Virus record (IMG/VR): IMGVR_UViG_3300030430_002613
Location: 1 to 34,616 of that record
Strand: one strand, 5' to 3'
Source of the DNA: a virus
Length of the DNA: 34,616 nucleotides
Shown: positions 1 through 5,442 of the stretch, one piece after another
Position numbering within the stretch: position 1 is the stretch's first letter
Layout of the letters: every line of letters begins with the position of its first letter
Position numbers and translations under genes: made by a program
Notes under the pieces: generated by a model
What the model was told of the DNA's origin: nothing
Databases searched by the model: none
What the model saw: only the letters and a program-made list of their open reading frames with translations

Positions 1-290
1 TGTAGGTTATTTATAGAAAAATTGTTTTTTATCCGTCAGAGTCTATCCAATATATGCTATTCATGAATAATAAAAAGATTAGTTTTAAGAGCCTCTAATA
101 TTTCGCTGGGGTTATGGTATCAAAATCTATTTTAATTGCATTAGGCGTTCTCTGAGGCGTAAAATTCGCCCTATTTCATATGAATTTAATCTTACTTTTA
201 TTGATAATCAAGCATTTATAAATATTAGACCATAAAAAAACCCCCTAAAAAAGGGGGTAAATAATTAATTTAATTTATTTAATGATTAAT
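1..290. repeat. Intergenic repeat, copy A (pairs with 33833-34127)
   Basis: A diverged direct copy of 33833-34127. The first 55 bases are identical between the copies. Further conserved blocks are GGTATCAAAAT, TTAATTGCATTAGGCGTT, CTGAGGCGTAAAATTCGCC and ATTGATAATCAA. In transcription order both copies start just after the stop of a small gene, include that gene's terminator, and run on for about 230 bases. No shared ORF was found in the element. A GGCG-TAAAATT-CGCC hairpin and a TTGAT-ATCAA inverted repeat are kept in both copies. Function is unknown; a structured RNA, an origin or a recombination site are all possible. Confidence 0.85.
234..259 (-). terminator. Rho-independent terminator after the Gp88-like gene
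   Basis: On the minus strand a stem of ACCCCC/GGGGGT closes an A/T loop and is followed by seven T. It lies about 35 bases after the stop of the Gp88-like gene and ends the leftmost accessory operon. The equivalent stem in the other repeat copy reads CCCTC/GAGGG, so the base pair is kept while both bases change. Confidence 0.85.
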
Positions 291-293
291 TTA

Positions 294-905
294 TTAATGG
301 AATATAAGACCAACTTTATTAGATGCATTGAACCATTTAGTGGCGAATAGATCAATTTTACTAGCGTTTTTATAACCATCTTTAATTAAGTCTTTGACAT
401 TATTAAAAATCTTTGTATGTCTGTCAATAGATCTATTAATTAAATTTACCTGTTTACCACTATCCGAAAATATAAAATCAAAATTATTGGGAATAGATTT
501 TAGATCCTTTACAAATTTAATTGAATTCGTATAGCTGTAAAATTTGACATTTGGGTTATCTTTTGCAATTGTTAACCATTTATTTAAATATTTTGGGCTG
601 TAATAATCGCCGCTATCATGCACCCTTACAAAATCAGGTTTTTTGCGTTTAATTTCCTTATTCATTAAATCAATAAAATTATTTTGTTTTGTTAGTTCAT
701 ATTTTTTTTCCATGCCATTTCTGACAGAGGGAAAACGTTTGTAATTTCCTTTTTGAGCATAACAAAATTTAATGCATTTATCCGCAAATGGGCATGTTAT
801 TTTTCCCGTTTGGCTCTTATAAGCTGGAATAGAAAAGTTAAATACTTTTTTATTTAGAAATAGACCCGTTTGTTTAATCTTTGTATTTTGTGTTAATAAG
901 TTCAT
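294..905 (-). CDS. Gp88-like cysteine-cluster protein
   Basis: A 203-residue protein that resembles the Gp88 family first named in mycobacteriophages (Pfam GP88). Visible landmarks are a cysteine cluster C-x5-C-x3-C near residues 38-48 (TCPFADKCIKFCYA), an RNGMEKKYEL segment, and a histidine/aspartate motif VRVHDSGDYYS near residue 95 followed by FYSYTNS. The family's function is not known to me; the cysteine cluster invites an iron-sulfur or zinc role, but this is inference, and its spacing is not the canonical radical-SAM CX3CX2C. It is the last gene of an accessory operon and is followed by a terminator and the 290-bp repeat. The start is supported by a TAACTAATTATG leader typical of this region. 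Confidence 0.65.
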   Translation of the reverse strand: MNLLTQNTKIKQTGLFLNKKVFNFSIPAYKSQTGKITCPFADKCIKFCYAQKGNYKRFPSVRNGMEKKYELTKQNNFIDLMNKEIKRKKPDFVRVHDSGDYYSPKYLNKWLTIAKDNPNVKFYSYTNSIKFVKDLKSIPNNFDFIFSDSGKQVNLINRSIDRHTKIFNNVKDLIKDGYKNASKIDLFATKWFNASNKVGLIFH

Positions 906-925
906 AATTAGTTATTTTTAATTAG

Positions 926-1222
926 TTAATATATATCGTCAATTTCAGGTAGATCACCAACCAAAATATTTAATTTGTGATTAGCTTTTTTACTACTTAA
1001 ATTGTATTCACTCTTATAATAGTCTAAAATTAGATTTATAATGTGTTCATAGTTCCAACCCTTTTTATTTGTTGTTGTCTTTTCTTTGTATCTATAATTA
1101 ATAAATTTAGATAAGAGCATTTTTATATATAAAGGGTTTTTTTGTTCATGGGCTATTCGTATAAATTCGTGTAAAATAGCTTTTCTATGTCTTAAGACAA
1201 ACAATTTATTATTTATGTTCAT
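926..1222 (-). CDS. Hypothetical protein, 98 aa
   Basis: A 98-residue lysine- and asparagine-rich protein with predicted helices and no motif I recognise. It sits between the WYL_2-like gene (1 base away) and the Gp88-like gene (20 bases away) in the same operon, so it is probably co-transcribed accessory cargo. The acidic C-terminus (LPEIDDIY) is the only distinctive feature. It is a clear intact ORF with close spacing, but no function can be given. Confidence 0.7.
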   Translation of the reverse strand: MNINNKLFVLRHRKAILHEFIRIAHEQKNPLYIKMLLSKFINYRYKEKTTTNKKGWNYEHIINLILDYYKSEYNLSSKKANHKLNILVGDLPEIDDIY

Positions 1223-1223
1223 A

Positions 1224-1544
1224 TTAAATAATATTTATAGTTTTTTTATTTCCAGTATCAACATCAAAGAATTTAATATAAAATAAAGTATTAGAATTGA
1301 TTTTTCTAAAGTCATTTATTGTCATGTCAAAAACTTTAAAATGTCCATGTTTATTCGGGTCATGTTTAGCACCTGTACCCTTAACACCAATTTTAACACC
1401 GCCTCTATATTTTCCAAATCTAGGCGTTCCATCTTTCTTAATGTGTCCAGCACCGAAAATTAAACCAGTTTTTACGGCTTTTTCTACAAGTCTAAACTTG
1501 TACGAATTAGATATTTTACTCTTTGTTTTTATATTTAGTTTCAT
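1224..1544 (-). CDS. WYL_2-like (DUF2693, Sm-like SH3b fold) protein
   Basis: A 106-residue basic protein. The central part (about residues 28-85) reads like the WYL_2/DUF2693 family common in Bacteroidetes and their phages: a KKDGTPRFGKYRGG segment, a variable loop, then KVFDMTINDFRKI leading into a final strand. The fold of that family is a small Sm-like/SH3 beta barrel, and its role is uncertain; nucleic-acid or ligand sensing is only a guess. It is preceded by an ACTAACTAAATACA leader shared in form with neighbouring genes and is followed after 1 base by the next gene. Family assignment is from motif recall. Confidence 0.55.
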   Translation of the reverse strand: MKLNIKTKSKISNSYKFRLVEKAVKTGLIFGAGHIKKDGTPRFGKYRGGVKIGVKGTGAKHDPNKHGHFKVFDMTINDFRKINSNTLFYIKFFDVDTGNKKTINII

Positions 1545-1560
1545 AGTTGTATGTATTTAG

Positions 1561-1839
1561 TTAGTAATTTGGGTCATTAAATTCTTGTAATTTTTCGTTT
1601 ATTTCTTCAACATTAATTGCTGGATTGTCCCAATCTTTAATGTCTATTTCCCAATCTCCCTTTTGCGGTTTTACAATAGTTTTAAACATTTCAAAGTCTA
1701 AATTATTTTTTCCGCAAAAGTGAGCCAATTGATATAAATTAGGGTCATTGTCAATCCACAAGGAAACTAAAAAAGTTTCGTAATTGTAGTGACCGTTGTA
1801 CTTTTTGGCGGTGTTTTTATTTGTATTCGAATTTTTCAT
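1561..1839 (-). CDS. DUF7249-like small phage protein
   Basis: A 92-residue protein. The segment YNGHYNYETFLVSLWIDND (residues about 14-32) followed by LYQLA resembles a small phage family with a YETW/F-xx-LW-x-ND signature that I associate with DUF7249; function unknown. The C-terminal half is acidic and alternates W and D (GDWEIDIKDWDN). It lies inside the operon that starts at the promoter near 2050. The leader before the ATG contains TTACTAACTAAATTTTAT, matching other starts in the region. Confidence 0.6.
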   Translation of the reverse strand: MKNSNTNKNTAKKYNGHYNYETFLVSLWIDNDPNLYQLAHFCGKNNLDFEMFKTIVKPQKGDWEIDIKDWDNPAINVEEINEKLQEFNDPNY

Positions 1840-1866
1840 TTTTATAAAATTTAGTTAGTAATTAGT

Positions 1867-1995
1867 TTAAAATATCTCTTTTAATGTCTTTATAAAAGGT
1901 TTGACAAATAATGTCAAAACAATTACAGTCATAAGACCAAAAAAAGGGATCAATAAATTTATTATCGTATTTATTTCATTTAATGTAAGTTTCAT
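1867..1995 (-). CDS. Small single-pass membrane protein, 42 aa
   Basis: Read directly from the gap. It starts MKLTLNEINTII and contains one long hydrophobic stretch (about residues 10-32, rich in L, I, V, F) followed by a basic end FVKPFIKTLKEIF. It is the first gene after the promoter at 2037-2067 and has the usual A-rich leader ending AAAAATT before the ATG. No homologue is recalled. Confidence 0.6.
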   Translation of the reverse strand: MKLTLNEINTIINLLIPFFGLMTVIVLTLFVKPFIKTLKEIF

Positions 1996-2036
1996 AATTT
2001 TTGTATTTAGTTAATATTATTTTTAATTAGTTAAGA

Positions 2037-2067
2037 CAAACATAAAATATATTTTCCACATGACAAA
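2037..2067 (-). promoter_or_regulatory. Bacteroidetes-type promoter for the leftmost accessory operon
   Basis: On the minus strand TTTG (2064-2067) is followed by a 19-base spacer and TATGTTTG (2037-2044), an exact match to the Bacteroidetes TTTG / TAnnTTTG consensus. The -33 side reads TTTGTCATGTGGAAAA, a variant of the TTGTCAGTTGGA element seen at three other places. The first gene begins about 40 bases downstream after a TTAACTAATTAAAA leader. Phased A-tracts lie immediately upstream. Confidence 0.75.
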
Positions 2068-2101
2068 ATAAAAAGCAAAAAAACGCAAAAAAAACGCAAA
2101 T
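2065..2101. promoter_or_regulatory. Phased A-tracts upstream of the 2050 promoter
   Basis: Three A-runs of 5 to 8 bases separated by GC or CGC, at roughly 10-11 bp spacing, lie directly upstream of the -33 element. Such phasing is known to bend DNA. An UP-element or curvature role at this promoter is inference. Confidence 0.5.
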
Positions 2102-2133
2102 TTAGAATAAGTCTAAATAAGGAATTATGGCAC

Positions 2134-2165
2134 AAAAAAAACCCCCTATTGAATTCATAGAGGGG
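2134..2165 (-). terminator. Rho-independent terminator after the small-protein operon
   Basis: On the minus strand a stem formed by ACCCCTC/GGGGGT around a GAATTC centre is followed by eight T. It ends the 2967-2208 operon. The loop and 3' arm are built from one of the 15-bp repeat units, so terminator and repeat overlap. Confidence 0.8.
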
Positions 2166-2212
2166 TATTAAATTCATAGGGGTATTAAATTCACATCCCT
2201 ATTAGATTCACA
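2145..2212. repeat. Array of four 15-bp repeats (consensus TRTGAATYYAATASS)
   Basis: On the minus strand four units lie at 2198-2212, 2181-2195, 2164-2178 and 2145-2159, so starts are 17, 17 and 19 bp apart. They read TGTGAATCTAATAGG, TGTGAATTTAATACC, TATGAATTTAATACC and TATGAATTCAATAGG. The first supplies the TGA stop of the upstream gene; the last forms the terminator hairpin. A second array of the same motif is at 3165-3239. Confidence 0.85.
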
Positions 2213-2342
2213 TTTGCAATTTTTCTTTGAAGATCTTCCCATTTAATTCTTCGACAATCTTTCTAGTTTTTGAATTCTTCATGAGCTTATCTACGTTTTG
2301 TGATTTAAATTTTAACCATATAAATTTATCTTGTTTCATCAT
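2208..2342 (-). CDS. Hypothetical protein, 44 aa
   Basis: A short lysine-rich protein (MMKQDKFIWLKFKSQNVDK...). The ATG at 2340-2342 overlaps the TGA of the upstream gene as ATGA, which selects this start over the ATG three bases later. Its stop codon lies inside the first unit of the 15-bp repeat array. No family is recognised. Confidence 0.5.
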   Translation of the reverse strand: MMKQDKFIWLKFKSQNVDKLMKNSKTRKIVEELNGKIFKEKLQM

Positions 2343-2449
2343 TTAAGTTTAAAAAGGTTTTTCTTATCAAATTCTTTTTTAAGTTTATTCTCTAATTTCT
2401 TCCTTACTTCAGGAGGTAGATTTGAGAAATCAAATATATTTGTTTTCAT
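2339..2449 (-). CDS. Hypothetical protein, 36 aa
   Basis: A 36-residue basic peptide: an N-terminal FDFSNLPPEVRKKLE segment followed by an amphipathic lysine-rich helix. It is coupled to the next gene by an ATGA overlap. The leader before its ATG is the recurrent AACTAATTAAAATAAATAAAT. Function unknown. Confidence 0.5.
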   Translation of the reverse strand: MKTNIFDFSNLPPEVRKKLENKLKKEFDKKNLFKLK

Positions 2450-2471
2450 ATTTATTTATTTTAATTAGTTA

Positions 2472-2627
2472 TTAATCATCTTCTCTTTCATCGTGAAAGC
2501 CAGTGCCTTCTTTACATTCTAGACAACGACCAGTCACGTAATCGTCATCTATTTGTACTTCACCGATTGGGTAAGCACCACAACAATCTGAGATATATGT
2601 TATATTATTGAATTTATCTTCTTTCAT
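2472..2627 (-). CDS. Small zinc-ribbon-like protein, paralogue of 2630-2821
   Basis: A 51-residue acidic protein with two cysteine pairs: SDCCGA near residue 15 and CLEC near residue 36. The spacing and flanking residues match the 63-residue neighbour (TCCDA ... CSKC), so the two are tandem paralogues. A zinc knuckle is the likely fold. The target is unknown, and such acidic small proteins in phage early or accessory regions often bind host proteins (inference). Confidence 0.65.
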   Translation of the reverse strand: MKEDKFNNITYISDCCGAYPIGEVQIDDDYVTGRCLECKEGTGFHDEREDD

Positions 2628-2629
2628 AA

Positions 2630-2821
2630 TTATTCGTTTTCGTCATAAAAGTCTGACCACTCATTACATTTCGAGCAATATCCAAATGCAACTTTATCGT
2701 GGTCTATTTCTACATCTTCGTATGTTGGAAGTGCATCACAACAAGTTGATATAAAAGTTACATCATTGTTTTTGTAAAGTTTGTCTAGCCAATTAGGATC
2801 TTCATCCACCATATGATTCAT
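2630..2821 (-). CDS. Small zinc-ribbon-like protein, 63 aa
   Basis: Acidic 63-residue protein with a CC pair (STCCDALPTYEDVEIDHDK) and a CSKC pair (GYCSKCNEWSDFYDENE). It aligns by eye with the 51-residue neighbour and has an extra N-terminal DEDPNWLDKLYKNND. The ATG overlaps the stop of the upstream gene as ATGA, showing translational coupling. A zinc ribbon is inferred from the paired cysteines; no function is known. Confidence 0.7.
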   Translation of the reverse strand: MNHMVDEDPNWLDKLYKNNDVTFISTCCDALPTYEDVEIDHDKVAFGYCSKCNEWSDFYDENE

Positions 2822-2967
2822 AATTTTATTTTTATGTTTTTATATGTTGCTACTTCTAATAAGTATTCATTGTCATAATCTAATGATCCATCTAAATATC
2901 TCAAGATATTTTCTTGACAATATTCATAAGGTAATATGTATTGTTTTATAAATTGTTTTCTTTTCAT
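2818..2967 (-). CDS. Hypothetical protein, 49 aa
   Basis: First gene after the promoter at 2996-3026. The N-terminus is basic (MKRKQFIKQYILPYEYCQ) and the rest holds LRYLDGSLDYDNEYLLEVATYK, probably helical. It is coupled by an ATGA overlap to the zinc-ribbon gene. The leader TTAACTAATTAAAATATAAAATT precedes the ATG. No family is recognised. Confidence 0.6.
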   Translation of the reverse strand: MKRKQFIKQYILPYEYCQENILRYLDGSLDYDNEYLLEVATYKNIKIKL

Positions 2968-2995
2968 AATTTTATATTTTAATTAGTTAATAGTA

Positions 2996-3026
2996 CAAAT
3001 ATAATAATTATTTTCCAACTGACAAA
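2996..3026 (-). promoter_or_regulatory. Bacteroidetes-type promoter with TTGTCAGTTGGA element
   Basis: On the minus strand TTTG (3023-3026), a 19-base spacer and TATATTTG (2996-3003) match the Bacteroidetes consensus exactly. The -33 element is extended to TTTGTCAGTTGGAAAA. It drives the 2967-2208 operon after a leader of about 25 bases. Confidence 0.8.
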
Positions 3027-3065
3027 TTTTATTTAAATTATTTTTTATATATATTTGCAAAAATT

Positions 3066-3095
3066 AAAAAACCCTCTGAAAGTGTCAAAGGGTTT
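3066..3095 (-). terminator. Terminator of the early/terminase operon
   Basis: On the minus strand AACCCT and AGGGTT form a stem with an inner TTGA...TTCA extension, followed by a T-run. It lies about 110 bases past the nuclease stop and should end the long unit that begins with the ERF gene. Confidence 0.75.
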
Positions 3096-3103
3096 CTTGT
3101 TAA

Positions 3104-3178
3104 CTAATTATAATAACCAAAAATCAAATTATGAAAAAACATAATTGAAGTAGGTCCAAATATAGGTATTAAATTCAT
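3104..3178 (-). CDS. Possible hydrophobic micro-ORF, 24 aa
   Basis: The ATG lies within one 15-bp repeat unit (TATGAATTTAATACC). The product would be a mostly hydrophobic peptide (MNLIPIFGPTSIMFF...) ending just before the terminator. It may be only a chance reading of the repeat; there is no overlap signal or homologue to support it. Confidence 0.2.
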   Translation of the reverse strand: MNLIPIFGPTSIMFFHNLIFGYYN

Positions 3179-3239
3179 ATATACAAAATTTATCCTATTA
3201 AATTCACAGGGTATTAGATTCATAGGTGTTAAATTCATA
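3165..3239. repeat. Second array of four 15-bp repeats
   Basis: On the minus strand the units at 3225-3239, 3210-3224, 3194-3208 and 3165-3179 read TATGAATTTAACACC, TATGAATCTAATACC, TGTGAATTTAATAGG and TATGAATTTAATACC. The first two are translated as the C-terminus of the nuclease (YEFNTYESNT) and the third provides its TGA stop. The same motif is arrayed at 2145-2212. Confidence 0.85.
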
Positions 3240-3716
3240 AGCACTTTTTGATGCATCAGGATAATAAATTCTTTGTATTTCAAGGTGTTTTATATCATCG
3301 TAAGATACTTTTACTATCTGATCTTTTCTACCCCACTTTGATCTTGTATATATTTTCCAGTAATCTTTTTTGCTTGTAGTGGTTTCTGTAACACCACCTA
3401 TTAAATTCAAGAGATCAATTCTATTGTAGATACAAAAAGATTCTAGTTCATGAATATAGAAACAAATGTAATCTGCTTTACCTTTTAACCATCCATCTCT
3501 ACCCTGCACATTAGTAAGCTCTAACCAAATTGTATCTAGATGCCTTCCACCTTTAACATCTACTCCTTTATCATTAATATAGAAATCAATATGTTTGTGC
3601 ATGTTTTCATGCCTATTGGATTTTGTTACAGAATTAGATCTGTCTTTCATACAAGTAGCAAAGTGGTTTTCAACAAAATCACCATACTTAAAATCATAAT
3701 ATTGTTTACGTATCAT
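3204..3716 (-). CDS. PD-(D/E)XK-like nuclease next to terminase
   Basis: A 170-residue protein. Residues 42-80 look like a small PD-(D/E)XK nuclease core: HIDFYIND with D44, VDVKGG giving D53-x-K55, then DTIWLEL with E66, and a GRDGWLKGKADY segment. This arrangement is frequent in phage endonucleases that lie beside terminase genes; a role in DNA processing or packaging is inferred. It follows terL with only 5 bases between. The last twelve residues (AYEFNTYESNTL) come from the 15-bp repeat array, so this tail is probably a recent addition and unlikely to be part of the fold. Confidence 0.65.
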   Translation of the reverse strand: MIRKQYYDFKYGDFVENHFATCMKDRSNSVTKSNRHENMHKHIDFYINDKGVDVKGGRHLDTIWLELTNVQGRDGWLKGKADYICFYIHELESFCIYNRIDLLNLIGGVTETTTSKKDYWKIYTRSKWGRKDQIVKVSYDDIKHLEIQRIYYPDASKSAYEFNTYESNTL

Positions 3717-3721
3717 GTAAA

Positions 3722-4933
3722 TTATCTTATAACATAAGTGCCTTTTGGATTGCTACGCAGAAGTAAATACTCAACAGCATACCTCATCGCATCGACACCA
3801 TGATTGTAAGCATCTCTCGGCTTGACACCCCTGATATCCCAAACATAGTTGTTGAATTCTTTGACAAGGTTTTCTCCATCCAAGTTGATGTTGTAATCCT
3901 GCATCAAAGCAATTCCTGTTACAATACTGCCCTTCTTCTTGACAGTGGCAGTGCAATTCAACCCTCTTGAATTCAGCTCGGCAATCAGTCGAGGTTCGCT
4001 GGAGTCTACAACAATAAGTCTTTTTCCTGCATATCTTAAACATAAGTCATATATATTTGAAGTAACTAACCCTTTTTTATAAAAGTGTTCTTTAACCCAA
4101 ATAATCTTTCTTGCTTTATCTACTGCAACTTCTGTGAGTACAGACTCATCTCTAGCAAATCCAATGTCTAATCCAAAACAACTTATAGGTATATCCCTAT
4201 TGAATTGTCCAATCTGCCAATCTTCAAATACAACTCCTTCAGCTTTCTGTAACCAACCACCCATGATTTGATGCTGATACTTCTGTGGTCTTCTTACTTT
4301 CATTTCTTCTACTTGCTTCACAAAAGACTCAGATAAATGTTCTTCATTGTCTAAATAAGTGGTATGAATATAGGTAACCCCATCTTTAGATCCATTGAAT
4401 CCATCAGCAATACCCCTGTTCTGAAAGAATCTCTGATACACCCAATGTTCTTTTGTAGTGGGATTTAATATAAGTAAAACTCTATTGGTAGATACTTTGG
4501 ATCTAATACTGTAATCTATCTTATCAAAGTTATCTTCTTCCATTAGCTCCTCTGCTTCATCAAGCACAAAAGTATTTACACCACTTATAGATTTTAGTTT
4601 AGCAGTCTGATCTCCACTAGCAGTTTTTATGCCTGAGAAATATATAGAAGAACCAGTTACTTTATTTTTTATTTCATATTTGGTGACCTCAAAGTTTTCA
4701 ATTACTCCCATTAAATTCAGTTTTTCTACAAACTCAGGAATAATCGACATAGAAGCAGAAGTCATGGTGTACCTAGTAAAGAGTACCCTGTTGTCCTTTT
4801 CGTACGTTAGAAGTGCTAAAAATACCGTTACAGCGAATGATTTACCTGATCCTCTACCACCAGTTATTACAACGTATCTATCCTTTGTCTGAAACAGACT
4901 TTGATACTTTGGGTTTAGATTCAGCTTTTGCAT
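3722..4933 (-). CDS. terL: Terminase large subunit
   Basis: A 403-residue packaging motor. The N-terminal ATPase shows Walker A GGRGSGKS (25-32) and Walker B TFVLDEAEE (D125, E126), with the coupling segment LLILNPTT near 153-160. The C-terminal RNase H-like nuclease has its acidic residues in LDIGFARD (D256), IVVDSSEP (D310) and NHGVDAMRY (D381). Length and motif order fit the Terminase_3/PBSX-type group. It translocates DNA into the prohead through the portal and cuts concatemers. It lies at the end of the early operon after the small terminase, far from the portal gene, which is unusual. All key residues are present. Confidence 0.95.
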   Translation of the reverse strand: MQKLNLNPKYQSLFQTKDRYVVITGGRGSGKSFAVTVFLALLTYEKDNRVLFTRYTMTSASMSIIPEFVEKLNLMGVIENFEVTKYEIKNKVTGSSIYFSGIKTASGDQTAKLKSISGVNTFVLDEAEELMEEDNFDKIDYSIRSKVSTNRVLLILNPTTKEHWVYQRFFQNRGIADGFNGSKDGVTYIHTTYLDNEEHLSESFVKQVEEMKVRRPQKYQHQIMGGWLQKAEGVVFEDWQIGQFNRDIPISCFGLDIGFARDESVLTEVAVDKARKIIWVKEHFYKKGLVTSNIYDLCLRYAGKRLIVVDSSEPRLIAELNSRGLNCTATVKKKGSIVTGIALMQDYNINLDGENLVKEFNNYVWDIRGVKPRDAYNHGVDAMRYAVEYLLLRSNPKGTYVIR

Positions 4934-5027
4934 TCTCTTTGATAATATCGTTTATGTCTTTTTTAATTATTGGTAAATGATAAAGAAGGTGAACTTTTTT
5001 CTCTAAGTCCTCAATCTTTTTTTTCAT
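4878..5027 (-). CDS. Small coiled-coil-like protein overlapping terL
   Basis: A 49-residue ORF read from the gap. It begins MKKKIEDLEKKVHLLYHL, a short heptad-like helix, and ends KPKVSKSVSDKG. Its last 56 bases overlap the start of terL in another frame, and its first bases overlap the end of the small terminase. It may be a genuine accessory of the terminase pair; the overlap at both ends supports tight packing, but no homologue is recalled. Confidence 0.45.
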   Translation of the reverse strand: MKKKIEDLEKKVHLLYHLPIIKKDINDIIKENAKAESKPKVSKSVSDKG

Positions 5028-5379
5028 TTGTAGGAGAGTCGATTCTTTCATTCTCAGGTGTTACATCTATTGTTTTAGGTCTAGCAAAATCTATGACAGG
5101 AATATTAACTTTTGTGTTAACATCTATCTGTTGCATTTCTTTTGGTTTACCATATCTATAATTCATAAGATAATCCCACATTTTAGGATTACCAGCTTTA
5201 GCTTCTTTGGCAATATGCATCCACATTTTCTCTGCACTACCAAAGTTTTTTTTTATCGCAAAGTCAATCAGACCAGTCATATTATCTGTGATAATCTTTC
5301 TAGGTCTACCTTGCCCTCTGCTGATACCTTTTACAGCACCATTGTTTTTTCTCCCATCTTGTTTTTTTATTTCTGACAT
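5011..5379 (-). CDS. Probable terminase small subunit
   Basis: A 122-residue basic protein immediately upstream of terL. It opens with a GRKNNGAVKGISRGQGRPRK segment, has a helical middle part (DFAIKKNFGSAEKMWMHIAKEAKAGN), then MWDYLMNYRYGKPKE, a pattern I associate with phage small-terminase-like proteins where the YRYGKP box ends the helical domain. The C-terminus is polar and acidic. The small subunit recognises the packaging site and loads TerL. Assignment rests mainly on position and the basic helical layout; a different DNA-binding role cannot be excluded. Confidence 0.6.
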   Translation of the reverse strand: MSEIKKQDGRKNNGAVKGISRGQGRPRKIITDNMTGLIDFAIKKNFGSAEKMWMHIAKEAKAGNPKMWDYLMNYRYGKPKEMQQIDVNTKVNIPVIDFARPKTIDVTPENERIDSPTNEKKD

Positions 5380-5441
5380 ACATCTATAATATAAATTAGT
5401 GCTATAAGTAAAGCACCTACCAAGTAAAACGATGTTCCCAT
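5367..5441 (-). CDS. Membrane micro-protein, 24 aa
   Basis: MGTSFYLVGALLIALIYIIDVCQK: a single hydrophobic segment with a polar end. It starts 2 bases before the end of the upstream DnaA-like gene and overlaps the start of the small terminase by 13 bases. The tight fit suggests a real micro-gene, but the evidence is slim. Confidence 0.4.
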   Translation of the reverse strand: MGTSFYLVGALLIALIYIIDVCQK

Positions 5442-5442
5442 A

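Noticed and set aside
3771-4043. Cysteine-rich minus-strand ORF inside terL
   Set aside because: It is in another frame of the terminase nuclease domain, whose catalytic residues are all intact in the main frame.
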